Origin: Candidatus Thiodictyon intracellulare
GTDB taxonomy: Bacteria > Pseudomonadota > Gammaproteobacteria > Chromatiales > Chromatiaceae
DNA length: 20,732 bases
NCBI GenBank assembly: GCA_016292295.1
Contig: JADNEJ010000568.1
Location: forward strand, 1 to 20,732
Direction: 5' to 3'
Under the pieces are notes generated by a model. The model made no database searches. It was not told the DNA's origin and worked only from the letters and a program-made list of their open reading frames with translations. The position numbers were made by a program, and so were the translations under genes. Positions 1 through 8,365 of this stretch are shown here, piece by piece. Numbering within the stretch: position 1 is the first letter of the stretch; each line of letters begins with the position of its first letter.

Positions 1-71
1 GGCTGCGTTTTGCCATCCGTGAGGGTGGCCGCACCGTCGGCGCCGGCGTTGTCGCCAAGATCATCGAGTAG
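1..71 (+). CDS. tuf: Elongation factor Tu, C-terminal end (partial)
   Basis: The first 71 bases encode the last 22 residues of EF-Tu, starting [10 protein letters not shown] and ending VVAKIIE before TAG at 69-71. The first full codon starts at base 3. This is the highly conserved end of the third beta-barrel of EF-Tu, the GTPase that delivers aminoacyl-tRNA to the ribosome. The rest of the gene lies upstream of the window. Its stop is only 4 bases from the rpsJ start, so tuf and the S10 cluster are almost certainly co-transcribed. The tuf copy next to rpsJ is the usual str-S10 arrangement in Gammaproteobacteria. Confidence 0.93.
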   Translation, partial: LRFAIREGGRTVGAGVVAKIIE

Positions 72-75
72 GTCA

Positions 76-387
76 ATGAATAACCAAAGAATCCGCATAC
101 GCCTGAAGGCCTTCGACCATCGCCTGATCGATCAGTCGGCACGCGAAATCGTCGATACCGCCAAGCGCACCGGCGCCCAGGTTCGCGGCCCCGTACCTCT
201 GCCATCCAAGAAAGAGCGCTGGACCGTATTGGTCTCTCCCCACGTCAACAAGGACGCGCGTGACCAATACGAACTGCGTACCCATAAGCGCCTGATGGAT
301 ATTGTCGATCCTACCGACAAGACCGTCGATGCGCTGATGAAACTGGATCTGGCGGCGGGCGTCGACGTCCAGATCAAGCTGAGCTGA
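76..387 (+). CDS. rpsJ: 30S ribosomal protein S10
   Basis: The product is 103 aa, the same length as E. coli S10 (NusE), and begins [20 protein letters not shown]10 sits in the 30S head and, with NusB, acts in transcription antitermination. The reading frame is open further upstream to base 10, but that part overlaps tuf in another frame and has no S10 similarity, so the start is ATG at 76. The conserved stretches [17 protein letters not shown] and [17 protein letters not shown] are present. Only 4 bases separate it from tuf, and the ribosome-binding site is weak (GAGTAGG inside the tuf stop), which suggests translational coupling to tuf. Confidence 0.97.
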   Translation: MNNQRIRIRLKAFDHRLIDQSAREIVDTAKRTGAQVRGPVPLPSKKERWTVLVSPHVNKDARDQYELRTHKRLMDIVDPTDKTVDALMKLDLAAGVDVQIKLS

Positions 388-397
388 GGGCGGAATC

Positions 398-1051
398 ATG
401 ACGATTGGAGTGATCGGGCGTAAAGCCGGCATGACCAGAATCTTTACAGAGGCCGGGGAAAACATCCCGGTGACGGTGGTCGAGGTTCCGCCGAACCGGG
501 TAAGCCAGGTCAAGATCAAGGACACCGACGGCTATCGTGCCGTCCAGGTGGCGTTCGGGACCCGCAGAGCGTCGCGTGTGACCAAGCCGATGGCTGGACA
601 TTACGCCAAGGCCGGTGTCGAGGCCGGCGAGTGTCTGGGCGAGTTTCGCCTGGAAGGCGACGAGGGTGCGGAGCTTGCGGTCGGGCAGGAGATCTCGGTC
701 GGGATCTTCACCCCGGGGCAGATGGTGGACGTGCGCGGCGTGACCAAGGGCCGCGGCTTCTCCGGCGGAGTGCGGCGCCACCACTTCCGCACTCAGGACG
801 CCACCCACGGCAACTCGGTCTCGCACCGGGCGCCGGGCTCCATTGGTCAGAACCAATCCCCGGGCCGGGTCTGGAAAGGCAAGAAGATGGCCGGCCACCT
901 TGGTGCGGTGACCCGCTGCCAGCAGAGTCTCGAGGTTGTGCGAGTGGATGCCGAACGTAACCTGCTGCTGATCCGCGGCGGCGTGCCTGGCCCCACCGGC
1001 GGTCGCTTGGTCGTGGCGCCGTCTGTGAAGTACAAGAACAAGGGCAAATAG
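398..1051 (+). CDS. rplC: 50S ribosomal protein L3
   Basis: The product is 217 aa (E. coli L3 has 209) and starts [16 protein letters not shown], the canonical L3 N-terminus. L3 is a primary 23S rRNA-binding protein whose central loop reaches towards the peptidyl transferase centre. That loop is recognisable as [20 protein letters not shown], including the glutamine that is methylated in E. coli L3. ATG at 398 follows a GAGGGCGGA purine tract and lies 10 bases after the rpsJ stop. No defects are seen. Confidence 0.97.
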   Translation: MTIGVIGRKAGMTRIFTEAGENIPVTVVEVPPNRVSQVKIKDTDGYRAVQVAFGTRRASRVTKPMAGHYAKAGVEAGECLGEFRLEGDEGAELAVGQEISVGIFTPGQMVDVRGVTKGRGFSGGVRRHHFRTQDATHGNSVSHRAPGSIGQNQSPGRVWKGKKMAGHLGAVTRCQQSLEVVRVDAERNLLLIRGGVPGPTGGRLVVAPSVKYKNKGK

Positions 1052-1053
1052 TC

Positions 1054-1665
1054 ATGGATCTCGTGATTCGAAATGACGCCGGTGGTGCCAGGGTTGAGGT
1101 CTCGGATGCCGTGTTCGGCGTCGAGCTGAAGACCGGACTGATCCACCAAGTCGTCACTGCTTATCTCGCCGGGGCGCGCTCCGGTACCAGTGCCCAAAAG
1201 ACGCGCGCTGAAGTCTCCGGTGGGGGGCAAAAACCATGGCGCCAGAAGGGCACAGGGCGTGCCCGGGCCGGTACTTCGCGCGGTCCACTGTGGCGCCACG
1301 GCGGCGTGACCTTCGCGGCCCGGTCGCGAGATTACACCCAAAAGGTCAACCGCAAGATGTATCGTGGCGCTGTCTGCTCGATCCTTTCTGAGTTGGCCCG
1401 CTCCGAGCGGTTGCTCGTGGTCGGGGACTTCGCGGTTGCCGCGCCCAAGACAAAGGAACTGCTCGGACTGCTGAAGGGGCTCGCGGTGATTGATTGCCTG
1501 ATTATAACCGACGAACTTGATGAGAATCTGTATCTGGCAGCACGCAACCTCCCGGGCGTGGACGTTATGTCCGCCCAGGAAGTGGACCCGGTCAGCTTGA
1601 TGGCCTTTGAGACCGTGGTCGCCACGCAGGCGGCTGTCCGCAAGCTGGAGGAGCGTCTGTCATGA
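1054..1665 (+). CDS. rplD: 50S ribosomal protein L4
   Basis: The product is 203 aa, a normal L4 length (E. coli 201). The long extended loop that lines the exit tunnel is seen at about residues 42-75 ([20 protein letters not shown], then [11 protein letters not shown]). In E. coli L4 also represses its own operon through a leader upstream of rpsJ and inhibits RNase E. The leader cannot exist here because tuf and rpsJ are 4 bases apart. The gene starts 2 bases after the rplC stop, and its own TGA overlaps the rplW start (ATGA), so translation is coupled. Confidence 0.97.
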   Translation: MDLVIRNDAGGARVEVSDAVFGVELKTGLIHQVVTAYLAGARSGTSAQKTRAEVSGGGQKPWRQKGTGRARAGTSRGPLWRHGGVTFAARSRDYTQKVNRKMYRGAVCSILSELARSERLLVVGDFAVAAPKTKELLGLLKGLAVIDCLIITDELDENLYLAARNLPGVDVMSAQEVDPVSLMAFETVVATQAAVRKLEERLS

Positions 1666-1967
1666 ACCTTGGCCAGAACAAAGAACGGCTGATGAAGGTC
1701 CTGTTGGGGCCCCTGGTGTCGGAGAAGACTGCCAGGATTGCAGATGACGACCAGTACGGCTTCCGCGTCGTTACCGACGCCGATAAGCGTGAGATCGGCC
1801 GTGCGGTCGAACTGATGTTCGAGGTCGAGGTGGCGGGCGTCCAAGTGGTCAACGTCAAAGGCAAAGAAAAGCGCGTCGGTAAGCGCCTCGGCCGGCGTCA
1901 GGACTGGCGCAAGGCGTATGTCCGGTTGAAGCCCGGCTACAACATCGATTTCGGCGTCGGTGCTTGA
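1662..1967 (+). CDS. rplW: 50S ribosomal protein L23
   Basis: The product is 101 aa (E. coli 100). L23 lies beside the polypeptide exit tunnel and is the docking site for trigger factor and SRP. The conserved core [20 protein letters not shown] and the loop [20 protein letters not shown] are visible, and the protein ends with the usual acidic and hydrophobic tail. ATG at 1662 overlaps the rplD stop by 4 bases. An alternative Met at residue 11 (base 1692) gives [12 protein letters not shown], close to the E. coli start, so the true N-terminus could be 10 residues shorter. Confidence 0.95.
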   Translation: MNLGQNKERLMKVLLGPLVSEKTARIADDDQYGFRVVTDADKREIGRAVELMFEVEVAGVQVVNVKGKEKRVGKRLGRRQDWRKAYVRLKPGYNIDFGVGA

Positions 1968-2017
1968 GCCCGGCCCCACTAACCCGGACAAAAGCCGGAT
2001 CAAGCGGATAGACCAAC

Positions 2018-2845
2018 ATGCCAATCGTAAAGTCTAAACCGACCTCTCCCGGACGCCGGTTTGTCGTCAGGGTGGTGTCACCGGACCTGCACAAGGGCGC
2101 CCCTTACCACCCCTTGGTTGAGAATCAGACCCGCCATGGCGGGCGCAACAACCAAGGGCGCATCACGGTGCGCCATCAGGGCGGCGGCCATAAGCAGCGC
2201 TACCGGATCGTCGATTTCAAGCGCCAAAAGGACGGAATCATCGCGGTGGTTGAGCGGTTGGAGTATGACCCGAATCGTAGTGCCCATTTGGCCCTGCTCA
2301 AGTATGCCGATGGCGAGCGTCGTTACATAATCGCCGCCAAGGGACTCAAGACCGGTGGGCGCGTACAGTCCGGTGAGGGTGCACCGATTAGTGTGGGCAA
2401 TTGTATGCCGCTGCGCTATGTCCCGGTGGGTGCTCAGGTGCACTGTATCGAGCTGCGGCCGGGTAAAGGGGCGCAATTGGCGCGCTCGGCCGGGGCCTTG
2501 GCGCAATTGGTTGCCCGTGAAGGCGAGTATGCGACGCTGCGCTTGCGCAGCGGCGAGATGAGAAAGGTTCATGCCGACTGCAGGGCGGCGATCGGTGAGG
2601 TAGGCAACACGGAGAACAATCTCCGCAAGCTCGGCAAGGCGGGTGCGGCCCGTTGGCGTGGGGTCCGCCCGACGGTTCGTGGTGTTGTCATGAACCCGGT
2701 CGACCATCCCCACGGCGGCGGCGAAGGTCGTACTTCCGGTGGCCGTCATCCGGTAACCCCCTGGGGCGTGCCGACGAAGGGCTACAAGACGCGTAAGAAC
2801 AAGCGGACGGACGGCATGATTGTGCGCCGTCGCGGCCGTAAGTAA
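2018..2845 (+). CDS. rplB: 50S ribosomal protein L2
   Basis: The product is 275 aa (E. coli 273) and starts [18 protein letters not shown]2 is needed for subunit association and peptidyl transferase activity. Its most conserved segment, near the C-terminus, is intact: [14 protein letters not shown], which contains the invariant histidine, followed by [17 protein letters not shown] 50-base gap separates it from rplW with no obvious promoter. The basic C-terminal tail ends RRRGRK. Confidence 0.98.
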   Translation: MPIVKSKPTSPGRRFVVRVVSPDLHKGAPYHPLVENQTRHGGRNNQGRITVRHQGGGHKQRYRIVDFKRQKDGIIAVVERLEYDPNRSAHLALLKYADGERRYIIAAKGLKTGGRVQSGEGAPISVGNCMPLRYVPVGAQVHCIELRPGKGAQLARSAGALAQLVAREGEYATLRLRSGEMRKVHADCRAAIGEVGNTENNLRKLGKAGAARWRGVRPTVRGVVMNPVDHPHGGGEGRTSGGRHPVTPWGVPTKGYKTRKNKRTDGMIVRRRGRK

Positions 2846-2875
2846 ACCCGCAAGTAAGCAAGACGAGGTTCTGAA

Positions 2876-3154
2876 GTGCCACGTTCAGTTAGAAAGGGAC
2901 CATTTATCGACCACCACCTGGCGAAGAAGGTGGAAGAGGCGGTCGCGCAAAACAGCAAGCGCCCGATTAAGACCTGGTCGCGCCGCTCCATGGTCCTCCC
3001 AGAGATGGTAGGTCTGACCATCGCGGTCCATAACGGACGTCAGCACATCCCGGTGCTCGTCAACGAAAACATGATCGGCCACAAGCTCGGCGAATTCGCG
3101 CTCACCCGGACCTACCGGGGTCACGCCGCCGACAAGAAGGCGAAGAAGAAGTAG
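2876..3154 (+). CDS. rpsS: 30S ribosomal protein S19
   Basis: The product is 92 aa (E. coli 92). Translation begins at GTG (2876), preceded by GAGG at 2865-2868. The codons after it encode [19 protein letters not shown], the conserved S19 N-terminus, so no other start fits. S19 forms a complex with S13 in the 30S head near the decoding site. The lysine-rich tail (KKAKKK) is typical of the family. Confidence 0.97.
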   Translation: MPRSVRKGPFIDHHLAKKVEEAVAQNSKRPIKTWSRRSMVLPEMVGLTIAVHNGRQHIPVLVNENMIGHKLGEFALTRTYRGHAADKKAKKK

Positions 3155-3168
3155 CCGGAGTGTCTGAG

Positions 3169-3501
3169 ATGCAAGACGAAGCAAAATTGAAATACGCCAG
3201 AATATCAGCGCAAAAGGCGCGGCTTGTCGCTGACCAGATTCGCGGTCAACACGTCGAGCAGGCACTCAACACCCTCGCCTTCAGCACCAAGAAGGGTGCC
3301 GCGTTGATCAAGAAGGTGCTCGAGTCCGCGATCGCGAATGCTGAGCACAACGCGGGCGCGGACATCGATAACCTACGAGTCGAGTCGATCCAGGTCAACG
3401 AAGGGCCGACGATGAAGCGAATCATGCCGCGTGCCAAGGGGCGCGCCAATCGCATTATGAAGCGGACCAGTCATATCACCTTGACGGTGGCGGAAGCCTA
3501 A
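3169..3501 (+). CDS. rplV: 50S ribosomal protein L22
   Basis: I place the start at ATG 3169 rather than the in-frame GTG at 3160. GGAG at 3157-3160 is 8 bases upstream of the ATG, and the resulting 110 aa equals the E. coli length. The GTG start would give 113 aa with only a weak purine tract. L22 has a globular domain ([17 protein letters not shown]) and a beta-hairpin ([18 protein letters not shown]) that lines the exit tunnel and is a known macrolide-resistance site. It lies 14 bases after rpsS and 17 bases before rpsC. Confidence 0.95.
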   Translation: MQDEAKLKYARISAQKARLVADQIRGQHVEQALNTLAFSTKKGAALIKKVLESAIANAEHNAGADIDNLRVESIQVNEGPTMKRIMPRAKGRANRIMKRTSHITLTVAEA

Positions 3502-3518
3502 GGGGCCAGGGGACCAGT

Positions 3519-4214
3519 ATGGGACAGAAAGTTCATCCGATCGGCTTCCGCTTGGGCATCGTCAAAGATTGGACGTCCAAGTGGTATGCCAACACGCGTG
3601 ACTACGCGGACATGCTCAACAAGGATCTCGCGGTGCGTGCCTTCCTGAAGAAGGAATTGGCGAGTGCCTCCGTGAGCCGCATCCAGATCAACCGCCCCGC
3701 TAAGAATGCTCATATTACCATACACACGGCGCGGCCTGGTGTGGTAATCGGCAAGAAGGGTGAAGATATCGACAAACTTCGCGGCAAGGTTTCGGCGATA
3801 CTCGGGGTTCCGGTGCATATCAGCATCGAAGAAATCCGCAAGCCGGAACTCGACGCCCAGCTGGTCGCTGAGGGCATTGCCCAGCAGTTGGAGCGTCGCA
3901 TCATGTTCCGGCGAGCCGTCAAGCGCGCTCTGCAGAATACGATGCGCCTGGGTGCTGAAGGCATCAAGGTCGCCGTTGCCGGTCGCTTGAACGGCGCCGA
4001 AATCGCACGTAACGAGTGGGCGCGTGAAGGGCGGGTACCGTTGCACACCCTGCGCGCTGATATCGACTACGGCTTCGCCGAGGCCCGCACCACCTACGGG
4101 GTGCTCGGGGTCAAGGTTTGGATCTTCAAGGGTGAGGTGTTCGGCGATCAACTCCCCGAAGAGCCAATCGTCAAGCAGCCCGCGCGCCGGGAACGGGAAC
4201 GGGAAAAGGGTTAA
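3519..4214 (+). CDS. rpsC: 30S ribosomal protein S3
   Basis: The product is 231 aa (E. coli 233) and starts [14 protein letters not shown]. The KH type 2 domain is seen around residues 55-105, with the signature [14 protein letters not shown] (GxxG loop). S3 is at the mRNA entry channel and contributes to helicase activity with S4 and S5. The charged C-terminal tail ([10 protein letters not shown]) is a variable region in the family. The gap to rplP is 3 bases. Confidence 0.97.
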   Translation: MGQKVHPIGFRLGIVKDWTSKWYANTRDYADMLNKDLAVRAFLKKELASASVSRIQINRPAKNAHITIHTARPGVVIGKKGEDIDKLRGKVSAILGVPVHISIEEIRKPELDAQLVAEGIAQQLERRIMFRRAVKRALQNTMRLGAEGIKVAVAGRLNGAEIARNEWAREGRVPLHTLRADIDYGFAEARTTYGVLGVKVWIFKGEVFGDQLPEEPIVKQPARREREREKG

Positions 4215-4217
4215 GTC

Positions 4218-4631
4218 ATGCTGCAACCGAAACGCACCAAGTACCGAAAGCAACAGACCGGGCGCAATCGCGGTTTGGCCCAGAGCGGCAACCGGGTTTC
4301 GTTCGGCGAGTTCGGACTCAAGGCGATCGGTCGCGGTCGCCTGACTGCCCGCCAGATCGAGGCCGCGCGTCGCGCGATCAGCCGCAAGGTAAAACGCGGC
4401 GGCAAGCTATGGATTCGCATCTTCCCGGACAAGCCGGTGTCGAAGAAGCCCTTGGAAGTTCGTATGGGTAAGGGCAAGGGTAACGTGGAGTACTGGGTTG
4501 CACTGATTCAACCCGGCAAAGTTCTCTACGAAATCGAGGGGATCAGCGAAGACTTGGCCCGTGAAGCCTTTACCCTGGCGGCGGCTAAGCTGCCGATCCA
4601 GACCACCTTTGAGCGACGGACGATTCTGTGA
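4218..4631 (+). CDS. rplP: 50S ribosomal protein L16
   Basis: The product is 137 aa (E. coli 136), beginning [20 protein letters not shown]16 binds between helices of 23S rRNA near the A-site tRNA and is a late-assembling protein. The conserved centre [20 protein letters not shown] and the segment [10 protein letters not shown] are intact. Its TGA stop shares a base with the rpmC ATG (TGATG), a coupling overlap. Confidence 0.97.
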   Translation: MLQPKRTKYRKQQTGRNRGLAQSGNRVSFGEFGLKAIGRGRLTARQIEAARRAISRKVKRGGKLWIRIFPDKPVSKKPLEVRMGKGKGNVEYWVALIQPGKVLYEIEGISEDLAREAFTLAAAKLPIQTTFERRTIL

Positions 4632-4831
4632 TGAAGGCGAAAGAGCTTCGGACTAAGACCCCCGAGACGCTTCAGGAGCAACTCGAGGGTCTCCTGCGCG
4701 AGCAGTTCAATTTGCGTATGCAGCGGGGTATGGGGCAATTTACCAGGCCCTCCCTGATGCGGGCCGTACGCCATGAGATCGCTCGGATCAAGACGGTGAT
4801 GACAGAATTGCAGGCGAGCGCGAAATCATGA
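4631..4831 (+). CDS. rpmC: 50S ribosomal protein L29
   Basis: The product is 66 aa (E. coli 63): [20 protein letters not shown] followed by the conserved [10 protein letters not shown] helix. An in-frame GTG lies one codon upstream, but ATG at 4631 overlaps the rplP stop as TGATG and matches the family N-terminus, so it is preferred. L29 is a two-helix protein at the exit tunnel next to L23. The stop overlaps the rpsQ start by 4 bases. Confidence 0.95.
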   Translation: MKAKELRTKTPETLQEQLEGLLREQFNLRMQRGMGQFTRPSLMRAVRHEIARIKTVMTELQASAKS

Positions 4832-5088
4832 GCGACGAAACAGAGATCAACCGGACCCTCAGCGGACGCGTAGTCAGCAGCGCGATGGACAAGACGATCA
4901 CCGTGTTGATCGAGCGGCGGGTGAAGCACCCCCTGTACGGCAAGTTCCTGACCCGCTCGACTAAGATTCACGCCCATGACGAGGCCAACGCCTGCGGCGA
5001 AGGTGATCTGGTGCGGGTGGAGCAGTGCCGGCCTTTGTCAAAGACAAAATGCTGGCGTCTGCTCGAAATGGTCGAGAAGGCCCGCTAG
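4828..5088 (+). CDS. rpsQ: 30S ribosomal protein S17
   Basis: The product is 86 aa (E. coli 84), an OB-fold protein that binds 16S rRNA early in assembly. The signature [20 protein letters not shown] is present, followed by [19 protein letters not shown]. The start ATGA overlaps the rpmC stop. It is the last gene of the S10-like block. A 79-base gap follows before rplN, where the E. coli spc operon begins. Confidence 0.97.
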   Translation: MSDETEINRTLSGRVVSSAMDKTITVLIERRVKHPLYGKFLTRSTKIHAHDEANACGEGDLVRVEQCRPLSKTKCWRLLEMVEKAR

Positions 5089-5167
5089 GGACCCTGCGCC
5101 CCTGCCTTGCAGCCGCGGGTCTTCGTGGTATGCGGCCGTCGCCATCAGCAACACTAGGTAGAGAATA

Positions 5168-5536
5168 ATGATTCAGATGCAAACTCATCTGAGCGTCGCC
5201 GACAACAGCGGCGCCCGGAACGTCATGTGCATCAAGGTGCTCGGCGGCTCGCATCGACGCTACGCCGCCATCGGCGATGTGATCAAGGTGACCGTCAAGG
5301 ATGCGATCCCGCGGGGCAAGGTCAAGAAAGGCGATGTTTACCACGCGGTGGTGGTGCGTACCCGTAAAGGTGTACGGCGGCCAGACGGGTCGGCTATCCG
5401 CTTCGATGGTAATGCGGCGGTGCTCCTCAACAACCAGCTCCAACCCATCGGAACCCGTATCTTCGGGCCCGTGACGCGCGAACTGCGCGGCGAGCGATTC
5501 ATGAAGATCATTTCACTCGCACCCGAAGTGCTGTAA
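5168..5536 (+). CDS. rplN: 50S ribosomal protein L14
   Basis: The product is 122 aa, slightly under E. coli (123), and begins [21 protein letters not shown]14 lies at the subunit interface, forms the bridge with 16S rRNA and is the docking site of the silencing factor RsfS. The conserved [20 protein letters not shown] and the end [11 protein letters not shown] are present. Codon 54 (base 5327) is the left end of the 1484-bp unit that is repeated downstream, so this is the only complete rplN in the window. Confidence 0.97.
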   Translation: MIQMQTHLSVADNSGARNVMCIKVLGGSHRRYAAIGDVIKVTVKDAIPRGKVKKGDVYHAVVVRTRKGVRRPDGSAIRFDGNAAVLLNNQLQPIGTRIFGPVTRELRGERFMKIISLAPEVL

Positions 5537-5548
5537 GGAGCGGCTGCC

Positions 5549-5866
5549 ATGCAAAAAATCAAGAAAGGCGATGACGTGATCGTCATCACCGGACGGGACA
5601 AGGGCAAGCGGGGTACCATCCTCAAGATGCTCGCCGATGACCTGGTCCTGGTCGAGAACGTGAACATGGTCAAGAAGCACCAAAAAGCCAATCCCCAGAA
5701 GGGCCAGGCGGGGGTAATCATTGACAAAGAGATGCCGCTGCAGGTTTCCAATGTCGCGGTCTATAACCCGCAGAAGGGTGCCGGCGATCGTGTGGGATTC
5801 AAAGTCCTCGACGACGGCCGCAAGGTCCGGGTGTTCAAATCGAATGGCGAAGTGGTCGACGTCTGA
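5549..5866 (+). CDS. rplX: 50S ribosomal protein L24 (copy 1)
   Basis: The product is 105 aa (E. coli 104). It contains the KOW motif near residues 4-30 ([19 protein letters not shown]), the hallmark of L24. L24 is one of the two initiators of 50S assembly and sits beside the tunnel exit. AGGAG at 5537-5541 is a good ribosome-binding site, and only 12 bases separate the gene from rplN. An identical copy lies at 7033-7350. Confidence 0.96.
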   Translation: MQKIKKGDDVIVITGRDKGKRGTILKMLADDLVLVENVNMVKKHQKANPQKGQAGVIIDKEMPLQVSNVAVYNPQKGAGDRVGFKVLDDGRKVRVFKSNGEVVDV

Positions 5867-5908
5867 GTCCCACGTCCCCGCCCGGCCTTGGAATGAGTAG
5901 GTAGCGAA

Positions 5909-6448
5909 ATGTCCAGATTGCAGACTGTATACCGCGAGCGCATTGTCGGTGAGCTAAAGGAGAAATTCGGCTTCCACAGTGTCATGCAGGTGCCGCGGAT
6001 CGAAAAAATCACCCTGAACATGGGTGTCGGCGAGGCTATCGCCGACAAGAAGGTCATGGATTTTGCGGTCGGCGACATGCGTGCCATTGCCGGGCAGCAG
6101 CCGATCGTGACCAAGGCGCGGCTGTCGGTCGCCGCCTTCAAGATCCGTGATGGTTGGCCGATCGGTTGCAAGGTGACCCTGCGCCGCGAGCGGATGTACG
6201 AGTTTCTGGATCGGCTGATCAATATCGCCATCCCCCGTATCCGTGACTTTCGCGGGCTGAGCGGAAAATCCTTCGACGGACGCGGCAACTATTCCATGGG
6301 CGTGAAGGAACAGATCATGTTTCCGGAGATCGACTACGACAAGATCGACGCCTTGCGCGGTCTCGACATTACGATCACCACCTCGGCGCGCACTGACAAG
6401 GAGGCCCGTGCCCTCCTTGAGGCGTTCAATTTCCCTTTCCGCAACTGA
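5909..6448 (+). CDS. rplE: 50S ribosomal protein L5 (copy 1)
   Basis: The product is 179 aa, exactly the usual gammaproteobacterial length. It begins [20 protein letters not shown] and ends [13 protein letters not shown]5 binds 5S rRNA and forms an intersubunit bridge with S13. The family motif [13 protein letters not shown] is present. In E. coli the rplE start region is where S8 represses the spc operon. I could not recognise that structure in the 42-base gap before this gene. An identical copy is at 7393-7932. Confidence 0.96.
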   Translation: MSRLQTVYRERIVGELKEKFGFHSVMQVPRIEKITLNMGVGEAIADKKVMDFAVGDMRAIAGQQPIVTKARLSVAAFKIRDGWPIGCKVTLRRERMYEFLDRLINIAIPRIRDFRGLSGKSFDGRGNYSMGVKEQIMFPEIDYDKIDALRGLDITITTSARTDKEARALLEAFNFPFRN

Positions 6449-6473
6449 TGCGGTCGGTACTCAAGGAAACACG

Positions 6474-6779
6474 ATGGCTAAGACCAGCATGATCGTCCGT
6501 GACCAGCGGCGTAGTGAGATCGCTGCCAAGTTCGCCCCCAAGCGAGCCGCACTCAAGGCCGTGATCAACGACCGCAAAGCGACTCCTGAGCAGATCGATG
6601 AGGCGCTCGCGAAGCTGCAAAAGCTGCCGCGTGATGCCAGTCCGACGCGTCAGATGTTGCGCTGTCGGATCACCGGCCGGCCGCACGCGGTCTATCGGAA
6701 ATTCGGTCTCTCGCGCAATAAGCTGCGCGAGGCCGTGATGCGCGGCGATGTGCCGGGTGTCGTCAAGGCGAGTTGGTAA
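6474..6779 (+). CDS. rpsN: 30S ribosomal protein S14, zinc-free form (copy 1)
   Basis: The product is 101 aa, the long form of S14 that lacks the zinc-ribbon cysteines, as in E. coli. The conserved C-terminal part [20 protein letters not shown] is intact. I take ATG at 6474, after AAGGAAAC, as the start. The same frame is open further upstream to 6408, but that part overlaps rplE and carries no S14 similarity. S14 joins the 30S head late in assembly. The identical copy at 7958-8263 makes this a two-copy gene. Confidence 0.96.
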   Translation: MAKTSMIVRDQRRSEIAAKFAPKRAALKAVINDRKATPEQIDEALAKLQKLPRDASPTRQMLRCRITGRPHAVYRKFGLSRNKLREAVMRGDVPGVVKASW

Positions 6780-6781
6780 GA

Positions 6782-6797
6782 CCGCGCCACTGCGCGG
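6782..6797 (+). other. rpsN-distal hairpin, copy 1
   Basis: CCGCGC at 6782-6787 and GCGCGG at 6792-6797 form a perfect 6-bp stem with a CACT loop, 2 bases after the rpsN stop. There is no U-tract, so it is not a classical intrinsic terminator. It could protect or process the mRNA. The duplication breakpoint is 13 bases downstream. Confidence 0.5.
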
Positions 6798-6810
6798 GGC
6801 GCCTCGCGGA

Positions 6811-7020
6811 AAAGGCGATGTTTACCACGCGGTGGTGGTGCGTACCCGTAAAGGTGTACGGCGGCCAGACGGGTCGGCTATCCGCTTCGATGGTAATGCG
6901 GCGGTGCTCCTCAACAACCAGCTCCAACCCATCGGAACCCGTATCTTCGGGCCCGTGACGCGCGAACTGCGCGGCGAGCGATTCATGAAGATCATTTCAC
7001 TCGCACCCGAAGTGCTGTAA
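6811..7020 (+). pseudogene. rplN: Truncated rplN (L14 codons 54-122)
   Basis: This is the 5'-truncated L14 created by the tandem duplication. It holds the last 69 codons (from KGDVYHAVV) and the normal TAA. The N-terminal 53 residues, which form much of the beta-barrel, are missing. The frame is open back to an ATG at 6748 inside rpsN in another frame, which would give a chimeric 90-aa product. No ribosome-binding site supports that start. It is most likely a non-functional fragment that ribosomes may still traverse by read-through coupling. Confidence 0.9.
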
Positions 7021-7032
7021 GGAGCGGCTGCC

Positions 7033-7350
7033 ATGCAAAAAATCAAGAAAGGCGATGACGTGATCGTCATCACCGGACGGGACAAGGGCAAGCGGGGTAC
7101 CATCCTCAAGATGCTCGCCGATGACCTGGTCCTGGTCGAGAACGTGAACATGGTCAAGAAGCACCAAAAAGCCAATCCCCAGAAGGGCCAGGCGGGGGTA
7201 ATCATTGACAAAGAGATGCCGCTGCAGGTTTCCAATGTCGCGGTCTATAACCCGCAGAAGGGTGCCGGCGATCGTGTGGGATTCAAAGTCCTCGACGACG
7301 GCCGCAAGGTCCGGGTGTTCAAATCGAATGGCGAAGTGGTCGACGTCTGA
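7033..7350 (+). CDS. rplX: 50S ribosomal protein L24 (copy 2)
   Basis: The 105-aa product is identical to that of 5549-5866, including its AGGAG ribosome-binding site. It lies inside the second unit of the tandem duplication, behind the truncated rplN. Both copies look functional, and nothing in the sequence tells which is expressed more. If real, the two-copy state would raise the L24 dose relative to its unduplicated neighbours. L24 binding to 23S rRNA starts 50S assembly. Confidence 0.93.
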   Translation: MQKIKKGDDVIVITGRDKGKRGTILKMLADDLVLVENVNMVKKHQKANPQKGQAGVIIDKEMPLQVSNVAVYNPQKGAGDRVGFKVLDDGRKVRVFKSNGEVVDV

Positions 7351-7392
7351 GTCCCACGTCCCCGCCCGGCCTTGGAATGAGTAGGTAGCGAA

Positions 7393-7932
7393 ATGTCCAG
7401 ATTGCAGACTGTATACCGCGAGCGCATTGTCGGTGAGCTAAAGGAGAAATTCGGCTTCCACAGTGTCATGCAGGTGCCGCGGATCGAAAAAATCACCCTG
7501 AACATGGGTGTCGGCGAGGCTATCGCCGACAAGAAGGTCATGGATTTTGCGGTCGGCGACATGCGTGCCATTGCCGGGCAGCAGCCGATCGTGACCAAGG
7601 CGCGGCTGTCGGTCGCCGCCTTCAAGATCCGTGATGGTTGGCCGATCGGTTGCAAGGTGACCCTGCGCCGCGAGCGGATGTACGAGTTTCTGGATCGGCT
7701 GATCAATATCGCCATCCCCCGTATCCGTGACTTTCGCGGGCTGAGCGGAAAATCCTTCGACGGACGCGGCAACTATTCCATGGGCGTGAAGGAACAGATC
7801 ATGTTTCCGGAGATCGACTACGACAAGATCGACGCCTTGCGCGGTCTCGACATTACGATCACCACCTCGGCGCGCACTGACAAGGAGGCCCGTGCCCTCC
7901 TTGAGGCGTTCAATTTCCCTTTCCGCAACTGA
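7393..7932 (+). CDS. rplE: 50S ribosomal protein L5 (copy 2)
   Basis: The 179-aa product is identical to that of 5909-6448, and the 42-base upstream gap is also identical. It is a complete gene in the second duplication unit. Because any control site at the rplE start is duplicated too, both copies should respond alike to an E. coli-style S8 feedback if it exists here. L5 is the main 5S rRNA-binding protein. Confidence 0.93.
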   Translation: MSRLQTVYRERIVGELKEKFGFHSVMQVPRIEKITLNMGVGEAIADKKVMDFAVGDMRAIAGQQPIVTKARLSVAAFKIRDGWPIGCKVTLRRERMYEFLDRLINIAIPRIRDFRGLSGKSFDGRGNYSMGVKEQIMFPEIDYDKIDALRGLDITITTSARTDKEARALLEAFNFPFRN

Positions 7933-7957
7933 TGCGGTCGGTACTCAAGGAAACACG

Positions 7958-8263
7958 ATGGCTAAGACCAGCATGATCGTCCGTGACCAGCGGCGTAGTG
8001 AGATCGCTGCCAAGTTCGCCCCCAAGCGAGCCGCACTCAAGGCCGTGATCAACGACCGCAAAGCGACTCCTGAGCAGATCGATGAGGCGCTCGCGAAGCT
8101 GCAAAAGCTGCCGCGTGATGCCAGTCCGACGCGTCAGATGTTGCGCTGTCGGATCACCGGCCGGCCGCACGCGGTCTATCGGAAATTCGGTCTCTCGCGC
8201 AATAAGCTGCGCGAGGCCGTGATGCGCGGCGATGTGCCGGGTGTCGTCAAGGCGAGTTGGTAA
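7958..8263 (+). CDS. rpsN: 30S ribosomal protein S14, zinc-free form (copy 2)
   Basis: The 101-aa product is identical to that of 6474-6779. This copy is in the ancestral position, directly upstream of rpsH, which places the original rpsN-rpsH junction at 8264-8365. That 102-base gap holds the CCGCGC/GCGCGG hairpin at 8266-8281. It also holds a weaker CCATA/TATGG pairing (8298-8302 with 8325-8329). No promoter is evident in it. Confidence 0.93.
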   Translation: MAKTSMIVRDQRRSEIAAKFAPKRAALKAVINDRKATPEQIDEALAKLQKLPRDASPTRQMLRCRITGRPHAVYRKFGLSRNKLREAVMRGDVPGVVKASW

Positions 8264-8265
8264 GA

Positions 8266-8281
8266 CCGCGCCACTGCGCGG
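8266..8281 (+). other. rpsN-distal hairpin, copy 2
   Basis: This is the second copy of the 6-bp CCGCGC-CACT-GCGCGG hairpin, in its original context between rpsN and rpsH. No U-tract follows. A role in mRNA stability or processing is only a guess. Confidence 0.5.
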
Positions 8282-8365
8282 GGCGCCTCGCGGATCGCCA
8301 TAGGAATCTCTGGTATCGCACCCTTATGGTGGCCTGACCAACAACCGTGTTCTTAGGAGCAGCAA

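Larger units (their letters stand above)
5327..6810 (+). repeat. 1484-bp tandem duplication, copy 1
   Basis: This unit runs from codon 54 of rplN through rplX, rplE and rpsN to 31 bases beyond the rpsN stop. The next 1484 bases repeat it directly. I found no difference between the copies when reading them side by side, and all encoded proteins are identical. Outside the unit, the bases before 5327 (..gtcaag) and before 6811 (..cgcgga) do not match. The bases after 6810 (aaagg) and after 8294 (tcgcc) do not match either. The junction therefore has no microhomology. Confidence 0.95.
6811..8294 (+). repeat. 1484-bp tandem duplication, copy 2
   Basis: This is the direct repeat of 5327-6810. It starts inside the rplN coding sequence and therefore carries a headless rplN, complete rplX, rplE and rpsN with their own ribosome-binding sites, and the rpsN-distal hairpin. 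Unique sequence leading to rpsH resumes at 8295. The apparent lack of any difference between copies means either a very recent event, ongoing gene conversion, or an assembly error. Confidence 0.95.

Noticed and set aside
2078..2749. Long minus-strand open frame (223 codons) opposite rplB, with others opposite rpsC, rpsE, secY and hcp.
   Set aside because: These are antisense shadows of conserved GC-rich genes. They have no recognisable domains or ribosome-binding sites.
5089..5167. Possible spc promoter in the rpsQ-rplN gap (TTGCAG at 5107 and TATGCG at 5129).
   Set aside because: The -35 matches only 3 of 6 bases and the -10 lacks the final T. Position fits E. coli, but the sequence does not support a call.
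6748..7020. A chimeric 90-aa protein joining a shifted rpsN end to L14 residues 54-122.
   Set aside because: It has no ribosome-binding site, overlaps rpsN in another frame, and is explained fully by the duplication junction.
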